From NCBI GenBank assembly GCA_963809695.1, contig CAWEKI010000008.1, positions 62,001-126,000 on the forward strand: 64,000 nucleotides of DNA, given 5' to 3'. Under the pieces are notes generated by a model. That model saw only the letters and a program-made list of their open reading frames with translations, did no database searches and was not told where the DNA came from. Below are positions 32,622 through 41,080 of the stretch, piece after piece. Position numbers and translations under genes: made by a program. The DNA is from JAGDMJ01 sp963809695. GTDB lineage: Bacteria > Bacteroidota > Ignavibacteria > UBA10030 > UBA6906. The first letter of the stretch is position 1. Each line of letters starts with the position of its first letter.

Positions 32622-33669
32622 CCGGACTTTTCTGGAAAACCCCCACCGGCGGTTCAATCCGTTGACCGGAGCGTGGGTCCTGGTCTCGCCACACCGTGCC
32701 CGTCGGCCATGGCAGGGGCAGATGGAGATGCCGCCGCAAGAACTGCGCCCATCCCACGATCCTTCCTGCTACCTCTGTCCGGGAAACCTCCGTGCCGGAA
32801 ACCAACGCAATCCTGCTTATACTTCGACCTTCGTTTTTGATAACGACTTCAGTGCCTTGTTGCCGGACACGCCGGACGCTGAGCGTTCATCGGACAATCT
32901 CCTGATTGCCAGAGGAGAAAAGGGCATTTGCAGAGTCATCTGTTTCTCCCCCCGCCATGACCTGACGCTCGCGGAGATGGGGCGCGATGACATCAGGAGG
33001 GTGGTCGATGTCTGGACTGAGGAATACGGGCGGCTCGGGAGCGTCCCGTTCATTAACCATGTCCAGATCTTTGAGAACAAGGGACAGATGATGGGATGCA
33101 GCAACCCCCATCCCCACGGCCAGATATGGGCGCAGAATTCCCTGCCGGATGAGCCTGCCAACGAGACCGCCCATCTGGATTCCTATTTTCGCTCGAAAGG
33201 GAAAAGCCTGTTAGCGGATTATCTCGAGACGGAACTCCGGATCGCGGAGAGGGTGATTGTGCAGAACGACGGCTTTGTGGCGCTGGTGCCCTACTGGGCG
33301 GTCTGGCCGTTCGAAGTCCTGATTGTCAGCCGGAGACACGTCGGCAGCCTGCTGGAGATGGAGGAGCGGGAGCGGACAGAACTGGCGGGCATCGTGCGCG
33401 CTGTTGCCGTGCGCTATGACAATCTTTTCAACGTTTCGTTCCCCTACTCGGCGGGGATTCACCAGTCTCCTACCGATCAGCGTCCGCACCCGGAGTGGCA
33501 CTTCCACATGCACTTCTATCCACCTCTTCTCCGTTCGGCGACGGTCCGGAAGTTCATGGTCGGGTATGAAATGCTCGCCGATCCCCAGCGGGATATTACT
33601 CCCGAGCTCAGTGCTGAGCGCCTGAGGTCTCTTCCTGAGATACACTATAAAGAAGTCAGTAGCCAGTAG
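32614..33669 (+). CDS. galT: Galactose-1-phosphate uridylyltransferase
   Basis: About 351 residues from a GTG that overlaps the galK stop; the frame can be read from an ATG at 32545 inside galK, but HRRFNPLTGAWVLVSPHR is the normal start region of GalT. Zinc-site CYLCPGN and the catalytic CSNPHPHGQIWAQ (nucleophile in His-Pro-His) are present, as are late His residues in the block HPEWHFHMHFYPPLLRS. It moves UMP from UDP-glucose to galactose 1-phosphate. The start codon choice is uncertain because no strong ribosome binding site is seen. Confidence 0.93.
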   Translation: MDDRTFLENPHRRFNPLTGAWVLVSPHRARRPWQGQMEMPPQELRPSHDPSCYLCPGNLRAGNQRNPAYTSTFVFDNDFSALLPDTPDAERSSDNLLIARGEKGICRVICFSPRHDLTLAEMGRDDIRRVVDVWTEEYGRLGSVPFINHVQIFENKGQMMGCSNPHPHGQIWAQNSLPDEPANETAHLDSYFRSKGKSLLADYLETELRIAERVIVQNDGFVALVPYWAVWPFEVLIVSRRHVGSLLEMEERERTELAGIVRAVAVRYDNLFNVSFPYSAGIHQSPTDQRPHPEWHFHMHFYPPLLRSATVRKFMVGYEMLADPQRDITPELSAERLRSLPEIHYKEVSSQ

Positions 33670-33732
33670 TCAGTATTCAGAGAATTGAGAAATGTCAATT
33701 ACCAATTACTGCCTACCGACTACTGACTACTG
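33664..33732. terminator. Inverted repeat between convergent galT and isomerase genes
   Basis: CAGTAGTCAGTA (33664-33675) and TACTGACTACTG (33721-33732) are perfect 12-bp inverted copies, with further AGTCAGTAG units on each side. It overlaps the end of galT and probably ends transcription from both directions. A shorter CAGTCAGTAGTC string also appears at 16187-16198. Confidence 0.5.
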
Positions 33733-33741
33733 AAAGCTGCT

Positions 33742-35340
33742 CTACCGCACTCCGCAGAAATGCACTTTCAGTCCGAGTTCGCGCATGGCGGCGGCCTTGG
33801 TATACATTGCCTTCCTTGCCCTGGCTGCGTCGGGGGCGTATACGACCTGGATGTGGTTTGATTTGTGGCGCGCCATCATCTGGTCGCGGCCGACCCCTTT
33901 GAGGAGCGCGTGCATCACCGGCCACTGTGGCGTGGTGAGTCTCCATCGCTCTGCCGTCTCAACGTCCGGAAGCTTCACGACTTCTCCCAGTCCGATGTCA
34001 TAATGCAGTTTCGCGTTGGCGACGAAAACGCGGCTCCAGACGATGTGCCCCGGCTTGCTGACCCCTTTGATCGTCCCGCCTCCGAGCCCGAAGTACATTG
34101 GGGGCTGGCGCTCGCTCCGCGCCCCCGCATAACCGCCGATCAGATGCTCGGGCGGCACGGCTCCGGAAATCTCCAGGAGCCACACGAAGTCATCGATGCC
34201 GTCGGCCGTAAACTGCCTGCCCCATCGTACGTCGTGCAGCGTCGTCTCGGGGGGAAAGCCAAGCTGCCGCCAGAGGCGGTAGGTCACCAGGGCATCGAGA
34301 CCCGCGCACTCGTCCACTTCGTTGAAGTGGGGGAGAGCCTCGCCCGTGAACAGCTCGCGGCCCGTGTCCGGATCGTGCACCGGCGGACGATCGACGTTGT
34401 TAAGCAGTCCCTCGGCCAGGTCCGATGCCGGCACCAGGTCCTTCAGTCCCTGCTGGTACTGTATGCCGATGGTAGCGCAGCCGAAGCGATCCGCAATGCG
34501 CATCGCGGCAATGTACATCTTGCACTGGTCGAGGACCTGTCTCTCCGTCAGCTGCGTCGTCTCATCCGTGCCCAGGTCAAATATCATGCCGCGGGCCAGC
34601 AGCCACTCGTACACACCGCGTGCCTCTGCATCGGCGACAGTTCGCATCGCGGCGTAGAGGGCTGACTGGCTCAGCCGTTCCTTGAAGATCCCGGTCTCGT
34701 GCAGGAGTTCGTCAGGAATGATGGCGTTGTACATTCCCATGCATCCCTCATCGAATATTCCCATGATCGCTTTCTGCGTGCGGAACTCCCTGGCGAATTT
34801 CGTGCCGGCGGCCACGGCGGCCGCAGGGAGCTTCGCCTTCTTGTACGGGACAACATGCGAGGCGTCGTGCTTGATGCGCCCTTTCTTCATCCAACGTTGG
34901 AGTCCACGCATGAAGAAGGGGTCGGTGAAGTCTTCGCTCCAGAGTGTGCTGTAGGGGACGCCCGCTTTTGTGAGCGAGGCGTTGAGATTCAGCATGCCCA
35001 CCAGGCCGGGCCAGGTGCCGCTCCAGTTTGCGACGGTCAATATTGGTCCACGGTGGGTGAGAAGGCCGGGGAGCACATGGTTGGTGTATTGCCAGACGGC
35101 TTCAGCAACGATGAGGGGTGCATCGGCTGGAATGGAGCGGAACACCTCCAGTCCGTATTTCTGGCTGTCGATAAATCCATGCTTCTTCTCTTCGATATAG
35201 GGGTGTGATCTCTGGATCTTTCCCCCGACGGATTCCACCGCCGCAACGATCTGGCGTTCCATGCCGGCCTGCGCAGGCTCGCAGTTCTGATTGGCTGAAA
35301 GGCGGAGGTCGCCGCTTGCGACCAGGTAGATGGTCTTCAT
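33742..35340 (-). CDS. L-fucose isomerase-like protein
   Basis: A 532-residue protein starting at ATG 35340 (MKTIYLVASGDLRLSANQ). It resembles the L-fucose/L-arabinose isomerase superfamily: an N-terminal Rossmann-like domain, a central block with AIMGIFDEGCMGMYNAIIPDELL (Glu and Asp that could be metal ligands) and a later FNEVDECAGLDALVTYRLW block. The family interconverts aldoses and ketoses, for example L-fucose and L-fuculose, with a divalent metal. It is divergent from a LacI regulator with which it shares an intergenic operator. Substrate assignment is tentative. Confidence 0.6.
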   Translation of the reverse strand: MKTIYLVASGDLRLSANQNCEPAQAGMERQIVAAVESVGGKIQRSHPYIEEKKHGFIDSQKYGLEVFRSIPADAPLIVAEAVWQYTNHVLPGLLTHRGPILTVANWSGTWPGLVGMLNLNASLTKAGVPYSTLWSEDFTDPFFMRGLQRWMKKGRIKHDASHVVPYKKAKLPAAAVAAGTKFAREFRTQKAIMGIFDEGCMGMYNAIIPDELLHETGIFKERLSQSALYAAMRTVADAEARGVYEWLLARGMIFDLGTDETTQLTERQVLDQCKMYIAAMRIADRFGCATIGIQYQQGLKDLVPASDLAEGLLNNVDRPPVHDPDTGRELFTGEALPHFNEVDECAGLDALVTYRLWRQLGFPPETTLHDVRWGRQFTADGIDDFVWLLEISGAVPPEHLIGGYAGARSERQPPMYFGLGGGTIKGVSKPGHIVWSRVFVANAKLHYDIGLGEVVKLPDVETAERWRLTTPQWPVMHALLKGVGRDQMMARHKSNHIQVVYAPDAARARKAMYTKAAAMRELGLKVHFCGVR

Positions 35341-35441
35341 TCGCAATACTCGATTAGGTGAGAGATAGGCAACGCTTGATAAAAGTAGCAATTGCGTTCC
35401 GCATTCGCAACAATGTGGACGAAGAAATGTCTCTTTTGCTC

Positions 35442-35470
35442 TTGACAAACAAGAAAAAATGTATTATACT
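35442..35470 (+). promoter_or_regulatory. Sigma-70-type promoter of the LacI regulator gene
   Basis: TTGACA (35442-35447) and TATACT (35465-35470) are separated by 17 bases, a near-ideal housekeeping promoter. The operator palindrome starts two bases after the -10 box. Confidence 0.7.
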
Positions 35471-35471
35471 T

Positions 35472-35487
35472 GCACAAACGTTTGTGC
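35472..35487. promoter_or_regulatory. LacI-family operator
   Basis: GCACAAACGTTTGTGC is a perfect 16-base palindrome with the central CG typical of LacI/GalR operators. It covers the expected transcription start of the regulator gene, so autorepression is likely, and it may also act on the divergent isomerase gene. A related TTTGCGCAAA palindrome lies at the regulator start codon (35620-35629). Confidence 0.75.
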
Positions 35488-35628
35488 TACGCAGTTTAGC
35501 CGTCTCGTTCCTCTCCGGATCTTCCTGGTTTCTTTGCTTGTCGGTTGATTTATAGTGCGTTAGGGTGCCACGGAGGCCTCACCGCATTAGAAAAGTTTTT
35601 GCACAAATAGCATCGAGTCTTTGCGCAA

Positions 35629-36693
35629 ATGGCCGTTACGCTCAATGATATTGCCCTGAAAGCTGGTCTTTCCATCTCGACCGTTTCCCGTGTACTGAAC
35701 AAGAAGTCTGCACGGTCCCGGATCAGCAAAGAGACGGAGAAGCTCGTGCAGAAGACGGCGAAGGATCTGAACTACCGCCCGAACCAGCTCGCCAGAGGCC
35801 TGCGCCTCAAGAGGACTCACACCCTCGGGCTGGTTGTCCCCGATATATCGAATCCCTTCTTCGCGTACATTACCAAAAGCATCCAGAACGTTTCCCACAA
35901 AATGGGGTATTCTCTCGTCGTCTGCGACACGGATGAGAATCTTCCGCTTGAGATCGAGCACACGAATTTGCTCTGCAGCAAAGGAGTCGACGGGCTGATT
36001 GTGTTGCCCGTCGGGCAAAAGTACGCGCACTTGGAAGCACTGCTGAGGAACGGGACACCGCTCGTGGTCGTTGACCGGAGCTTTGACTTACTCAATGCCA
36101 GCACGGTCATCATCGACAATTACGGCGGTGCGTTCGAGGCCACGGAGTTCCTCATTAAGAACGGCCACCGAAGAATTGCCATTATTCAGGGACTTTCGGA
36201 GACTTTCACCGCGACCGGGCGCCTCAAAGGGTTCCTGGACGCTCATGAGAAACATAACATTCCGGTGGACCCACAGCTGGTTGTGGGGCGTGACTTCCGC
36301 AAAGAGACAGGCTACATTGAAACGAAATTCCTCCTCAGCCTCGAGCACCGCCCGACCGCGATTTTCACGACGAGCGACCTGATCACGCTGGGAGCTCTCG
36401 AGGCGATCATGGAAGAAGGGATCGAGATCCCCCGTGATCTCTCGATCATGGCCTTCGATGATATTGAGTCTGCCGCGTATTTCCGTTGTCCGATCACAGC
36501 GGTGGCGCAGCCGAAGGAGAATATGGGAGAAATTGCCGTCAAGCTCCTGCTGGACCAGATCAGAAATCCCGACAAGTCCGAACCGAAACGTATCGTCCTG
36601 AAGCCGAAGCTGATCATCAGAGAGTCTGTCGGTCAGTTTGGAGAGCCCATCGGAACCAACAGTGTGTTGGGGGGAGAATTAGTGCCGTCGTGA
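35629..36693 (+). CDS. LacI-family transcriptional regulator
   Basis: A 354-residue repressor: N-terminal helix-turn-helix VTLNDIALKAGLSISTVSRVLN and hinge YRPNQLARGLRLKRTHTLGLVVPDISNPFF, then a periplasmic-binding-protein-like sensor domain (VVDRSFDLLNASTVIIDN, GHRRIAIIQG, FTTSDLITLGALEAI, DLSIMAFDDIE). It would bind the palindromes at 35472-35487 and 36739-36750 and release on binding a sugar. Gene neighbours (ABC sugar importer downstream) suggest it controls uptake of the same sugar. No clear Shine-Dalgarno precedes the ATG. Confidence 0.93.
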   Translation: MAVTLNDIALKAGLSISTVSRVLNKKSARSRISKETEKLVQKTAKDLNYRPNQLARGLRLKRTHTLGLVVPDISNPFFAYITKSIQNVSHKMGYSLVVCDTDENLPLEIEHTNLLCSKGVDGLIVLPVGQKYAHLEALLRNGTPLVVVDRSFDLLNASTVIIDNYGGAFEATEFLIKNGHRRIAIIQGLSETFTATGRLKGFLDAHEKHNIPVDPQLVVGRDFRKETGYIETKFLLSLEHRPTAIFTTSDLITLGALEAIMEEGIEIPRDLSIMAFDDIESAAYFRCPITAVAQPKENMGEIAVKLLLDQIRNPDKSEPKRIVLKPKLIIRESVGQFGEPIGTNSVLGGELVPS

Positions 36694-36738
36694 GGGGTGG
36701 TTTTTCCCCGCTTAATTTTGCCTCATGGCAAGTTTTGC

Positions 36739-36750
36739 GCAAACGTTTGC
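36739..36750. promoter_or_regulatory. LacI-family operator upstream of the ABC importer
   Basis: GCAAACGTTTGC is a perfect palindrome sharing the CAAACGTTTG core with the operator at 35472-35487. It is flanked by a wider inverted repeat, GCCTCATG (36720-36727) and CATGAGGC (36759-36766). It lies about 65 bases before the binding-protein gene. Confidence 0.7.
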
Positions 36751-36814
36751 ATACTTTCATGAGGCATTTCTCAACAGTGTTGCCTGGTAGCACACAGAAC
36801 GGAGCAATCACGTG

Positions 36815-38158
36815 ATGAAAACCGATCGTTCCACGCCTGCGCGATGCCTCCTGGTACTCCTCGTTGCTGCCTTTCTGACTGCCGGTTGCTCCGGCAACCG
36901 CGGGTCTGACACAAGCGGGAAAGTGACAATAACCTTCTGGCACAGCTGCGTTTCTTCCACCGTGCCTGCCTTGAACGCGTTGATCGCCAAGTTCGAAGAG
37001 GAACATCCCGGAATCCAGATCAAAGCCCAGTACGTCCCGACGGGAGACGCATTGATCCAGAAACTGATCACTTCTGTCCAGAGCAAGACAGCTCCGGATA
37101 TCTCCTGGATCCACGCGAATTTTCTGCAGAGCATTATCGATGCCGATGCTATTTACAAAATGGATGATTTTATCCATAGCTCGGACAGCCTGAGCGCTGC
37201 AGACCTCGGCGACATTTTTCCTCCGTTGATGGAAGAGGCAAAATGGCGCGGTACGCTCTACAGCCTCCCGATGGAGGCCACCGGCATCGGCCTGCTGTAC
37301 AACAAGGAGCTCTTCCGGAACGCCGGGCTTGACCCGGAGCGCGGCCCGAAGGATTGGGATGAGCTCCGCGCGTATGCGAAGAAGCTCACGGTCGACAAGA
37401 ATGGGGACGGCAAGATTGATCAGTTTGGCTTCTTTGTGCCCGCGTTTCCTGCCTCGGGACCGTTGGGTGACTGGATGGTCTGGCAGTTCTATCCGTTCCT
37501 TTTCCAGGCTGGCGGGGATAACATCAACAAGCAACAGACCCAGGTCCTCTACAATAGCCGAGCCGGGGTGCAGGCATTGACCCTGTGGAAGGAGATCTAC
37601 CAGGAGGACCATCTCTCTTCGTTTGGCGTGGATTACGAACCGGCGTTCGCCTCCAAACAGCTCGCAATGGCCCTGGACGGTCCATGGAATATTCCGCGCT
37701 GGAATCAGATTCCGGGGCTGGACTGGATGGTTGCCCCGATGCCGAAGGGCCCTGTCAAGCAAGCGACCATCGTGGGGGGAGAGTACCTTGCGATCTTCAA
37801 GCAGAGCGCACACCCGAAGGAAGCGTGGACGTTTGTCAAGTGGATGGTCAGACCGGACGTCCAGGCACTCTGGTCGATGAAGAGTGGCTACCTGCCCATC
37901 CGCCATGCCGTTCGGAAGGTCAAGGAGTACGAAGAGTTTCTTGAGGCGCATCCGGCTTTGAAGACGTATGTCGACCAGATGGATGTGGCACAAGTGCCCA
38001 ATTCCATCGATTACAATGCCTTGAAGATCAGCCGGCACCTGGCGGAGGCCATTGAGAAGGCCACCGTGGGCAACGCCGACCCGAAAACGGTCCTGGATGA
38101 GGCTGCGGCGAAGTCCAACGCGCTCCTTCAGGCGAGCGCGGAAGGGGCAGCGAAGTGA
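36815..38158 (+). CDS. ABC importer sugar-binding lipoprotein
   Basis: About 447 residues; lipoprotein signal with lipobox LTAGC near residue 24, so it is anchored in the membrane facing the periplasm. The mature part matches the extracellular solute-binding family 1 (MalE/UgpB type): VTITFWHSCVSSTVPALNALIAKFEEEHPGIQIK, then SLPMEATGIGLLYNKELFRNAG and a Trp-rich late region. GTG 36812 just before this ATG is an alternative start and has better spacing from GGAG. The permease genes follow with overlapping codons. Confidence 0.92.
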   Translation: MKTDRSTPARCLLVLLVAAFLTAGCSGNRGSDTSGKVTITFWHSCVSSTVPALNALIAKFEEEHPGIQIKAQYVPTGDALIQKLITSVQSKTAPDISWIHANFLQSIIDADAIYKMDDFIHSSDSLSAADLGDIFPPLMEEAKWRGTLYSLPMEATGIGLLYNKELFRNAGLDPERGPKDWDELRAYAKKLTVDKNGDGKIDQFGFFVPAFPASGPLGDWMVWQFYPFLFQAGGDNINKQQTQVLYNSRAGVQALTLWKEIYQEDHLSSFGVDYEPAFASKQLAMALDGPWNIPRWNQIPGLDWMVAPMPKGPVKQATIVGGEYLAIFKQSAHPKEAWTFVKWMVRPDVQALWSMKSGYLPIRHAVRKVKEYEEFLEAHPALKTYVDQMDVAQVPNSIDYNALKISRHLAEAIEKATVGNADPKTVLDEAAAKSNALLQASAEGAAK

Positions 38159-39093
38159 GGCAACGAGCGATCGCGGCATCTGCGGAACCGCCTTTGCGCA
38201 CGGCGCGGAGAAAACCGAAGGGCAAAAGCGACCTGTCAAGCGCGCTTGCGTTCCTATCGCCAACGTTGGTCGTGCTCTCCGCGTTTGTGTTCTTTCCTGT
38301 AGTGTTTTCGTTCTACCTGAGCTTTCACTCGTGGAACATGTTCAGCTCCACTGAAACATTTGTTGGATTGGGCAATTACTCCGCGATTGTGCAGAACCCG
38401 GAGTTTTGGTCCGTGCTCAAGAACACGGCGGTCTACACGCTCGGGACTGTGCCGCTGAACATGGTGATCTCGCTTGGTATCGCGTTCTTTCTGAACAAGA
38501 AGCTCGTGGGCAAGAAGTTGTTGCGTACCGCGTTCTTTGCGCCGGTGATCATGTCGTCCGTGGCGGCCGCCGTGATCTGGCGGTGGGTTTATGAGCCAAG
38601 CTTCGGCCTGCTGAACTACTGTCTGGGCTGGTTCGGGATCCCCGCCGTGAACTGGTTGAACAACCCGACGTCGGCGATGTTTGCGCTGATCGTGATGGGC
38701 GTGTGGAAGACGTTTGGCTTCAACATGGTGCTGTTTTCCGCGGGGCTGCAGGGAATTCCGGATCACTACTATGAGGCCGCCCAGATCGACGGAGCAGGAC
38801 GGTGGAGGCAGTTCTGGAACATTACCGTTCCGCTGCTGAGCCCGACCACGTTCTTCGTCCTGGTCATGTCGGTGATCGGGTCCTTTCAGGTCTTCGACAC
38901 CGTCTACGTCCTGACCTCCGGCGGCCCGCTGAACAGCACCAAGGTCCTGGTCTTTTATTTGTACGAACAGGCATTCAAGTTCTTCGACATGGGTTACGCG
39001 TCAGCCGTTGCCTATCTCCTGTTCGCCATTGTATTCATCCTGACGCTGCTTCAGATGAAGTATCTTCGGGGAAGCGTCCACTATACTTCGTAA
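38155..39093 (+). CDS. ABC sugar importer permease 1 (MalF/UgpA type)
   Basis: A 312-residue protein with six predicted membrane segments after a basic N-terminal tail. The conserved EAA loop reads YYEAAQIDGAGRWRQFWNITVPLLSP, which contacts the ATPase. It starts at a GTG that overlaps the binding-protein stop (GTGA). With the next gene it forms the membrane channel of a CUT1-type sugar importer. Confidence 0.92.
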   Translation: MRQRAIAASAEPPLRTARRKPKGKSDLSSALAFLSPTLVVLSAFVFFPVVFSFYLSFHSWNMFSSTETFVGLGNYSAIVQNPEFWSVLKNTAVYTLGTVPLNMVISLGIAFFLNKKLVGKKLLRTAFFAPVIMSSVAAAVIWRWVYEPSFGLLNYCLGWFGIPAVNWLNNPTSAMFALIVMGVWKTFGFNMVLFSAGLQGIPDHYYEAAQIDGAGRWRQFWNITVPLLSPTTFFVLVMSVIGSFQVFDTVYVLTSGGPLNSTKVLVFYLYEQAFKFFDMGYASAVAYLLFAIVFILTLLQMKYLRGSVHYTS

Positions 39094-39095
39094 AG

Positions 39096-39923
39096 ATGAA
39101 GGCAAAGAAGGTTCTCGGGTCCGTGTTGCTCCACGCCGTGATGTACGGCCTCGCCCTGATCACGGTGGCGCCGTTCCTCTGGATGGTGATGACGTCGTTC
39201 AAGGATCTCCCGGATATCCTGACGTACCCGCCCGTCTGGTGGCCGAAGCGTTTCATCATCGACAACTACGTCAACGCGTTTAGCGCGGCGCCGTTCGGGA
39301 GGTACTACTTCAACAGCGTGTTCATCGCCGTTGCTGTGACCATCGGGCAGGTCATCACCTGCTCCATGGCTGCGTTCGCTTTCGCCCGCCTCCGGTTCTG
39401 GGGACGGGATGTGCTTTTCTATATTTTTCTGGGCACAATGATGATCCCCGGGCAGGTCACCATGATCCCGAGCTTCATGATGCTCTACTGGCTCGGCTGG
39501 ATCGACAGCTACGCCGCACTGATCGTCCCGGGTCTTGCGTCGGCGTTCGGGACCTTTCTCCTGCGCCAGTTCTTCCTGACCATACCCAGGGACCTGGAGG
39601 ATGCCGCGAGCATCGACGGGTGCGGACGCTTCGGCCTGCTCTGGCGAATCATCCTTCCGTTGTCGAAGCCCGCGCTTGCGACGCTGGCGGTTTTCACGTT
39701 CATGGGAGTGTTCAATGACTTTCTCTGGGCATTGATTGTCGTGAGTTCTGAAGAGATGCGGACGGTGCAGCTCGGTCTGGCGATCTTCCGCGACCGGTAC
39801 CAGACCGACTGGGGACAGTTGATGGCGGCGTCTGTGACGGCAACGCTCCCCATCCTTCTGGTGTTCTTTGTTGCCCAGAAGTACTTCATCAAGGGAATAA
39901 CCCTCAGCGGTTTGAAAGACTAA
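39096..39923 (+). CDS. ABC sugar importer permease 2 (MalG/UgpE type)
   Basis: A 275-residue permease beginning at ATG 39096, two bases after the stop of permease 1. Six membrane segments; EAA loop DLEDAASIDGCGRFGLLWRIILPLSKPA. N-terminal block APFLWMVMTSFKD is typical for CUT1 second permeases. No ATPase gene is found nearby, so a shared MsmK-type ATPase elsewhere is likely. Confidence 0.92.
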   Translation: MKAKKVLGSVLLHAVMYGLALITVAPFLWMVMTSFKDLPDILTYPPVWWPKRFIIDNYVNAFSAAPFGRYYFNSVFIAVAVTIGQVITCSMAAFAFARLRFWGRDVLFYIFLGTMMIPGQVTMIPSFMMLYWLGWIDSYAALIVPGLASAFGTFLLRQFFLTIPRDLEDAASIDGCGRFGLLWRIILPLSKPALATLAVFTFMGVFNDFLWALIVVSSEEMRTVQLGLAIFRDRYQTDWGQLMAASVTATLPILLVFFVAQKYFIKGITLSGLKD

Positions 39924-39952
39924 AGAGCGTGAACATCTGACAAGGAACAGCC

Positions 39953-40927
39953 ATGAAACATCCAGCGAAAGCAGCCCGTGCAATACCAGCCCTCTTGGCG
40001 CTAAGTCTTCTCGGGGGCGCGATCATGAGCTGCAAAAATGAAGAGACACCATTGGCCCCCTATGCTTCCGGCCAGGTCGGCCTTACGAAGATCAATGTGG
40101 AGGACAGCGTCTACGTCCCCCGGATCACATGGGGTGGGGGCTACGTGAGCGGCTTGGGTGTCAACAGGGGTGGATCAGCAAGGCTGGACACCTCGCTGGT
40201 CTGGCTGATCCACCAGGCCGCCAATGGCATCCACTACCAGCAGAAATTCGGCCAGCTCCCTGCCGGGGCCGAAGACCTCACGACAACCTTTGGCGGACAT
40301 CCCGCCGCGACTGTGCTGAAGGAAGATCAGCTGTACACGTTCTGGGTGGCCACTGACGATGTTTGGGGGACGATCGCTGCGAATCCCGGGAAACTGCTGC
40401 GGCTGGACTCCGCAATGACGACACCTTCGCGGGTCAGCGGCGATACGCTCTTTCTCAATGCGCAGTCGTTCACCGCGGAGCAGCGCCCGATCGATCTCTA
40501 CATTGGTATCAGGAACCTGCGTTCGGTCGGGAAACTCGGAACCATTGAAGTGATCCAGACAGACACCAGCAATGTGCCAATCCTCCGTTGGCGCATCCTG
40601 CAGACCAACCCGCTGCCTCCCGATACCCTGCTTGCCAACATCGGTATCGCGGCAGGAGACAAATATGATGTTTCGCTTATTGCCTGGGAGGTCCTGGCCG
40701 TGGATACGTCCTCAGGCCAGCGGGTCTACTGGACGAGCGATGTCATCGCCTCCCCCATCATGGCGGGTCAGAGGATTCCAGGAACGGACGTTTTTACGGC
40801 CCTGGCGCCGACCGGGCTGCAGCGCAGTGCCTCCTATTATATATGGATTGCCAACAAGAATTGGGATCAGCGAAACAGAGCACGAACAGCCAATAATTAC
40901 GCCTACGCCACGTTTGAAACATATTGA
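39953..40927 (+). CDS. Lipoprotein of unknown function in the sugar locus
   Basis: A 324-residue protein with a lipoprotein signal (lipobox IMSC near residue 27, followed by KNEETPLAP). The mature part is beta-rich with no motif I recognise. It lies 29 bases after the permease genes and in the same direction, so it may be co-transcribed and could be a surface glycan-binding protein. Confidence 0.55.
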   Translation: MKHPAKAARAIPALLALSLLGGAIMSCKNEETPLAPYASGQVGLTKINVEDSVYVPRITWGGGYVSGLGVNRGGSARLDTSLVWLIHQAANGIHYQQKFGQLPAGAEDLTTTFGGHPAATVLKEDQLYTFWVATDDVWGTIAANPGKLLRLDSAMTTPSRVSGDTLFLNAQSFTAEQRPIDLYIGIRNLRSVGKLGTIEVIQTDTSNVPILRWRILQTNPLPPDTLLANIGIAAGDKYDVSLIAWEVLAVDTSSGQRVYWTSDVIASPIMAGQRIPGTDVFTALAPTGLQRSASYYIWIANKNWDQRNRARTANNYAYATFETY

Positions 40928-41080
40928 ACGGCGGCGTGAGGCACTCATTTTTCAATAACGTGGCTTTCGGCGAAAGGAGGTGGCTTGATACCGGAGGACC
41001 TCACACGAAAATTACGAATTCGGCAACAGCAGTTCTGTGGCATATCGTTCATCAAATCATACTCACTCTAGGAGGCTCCA

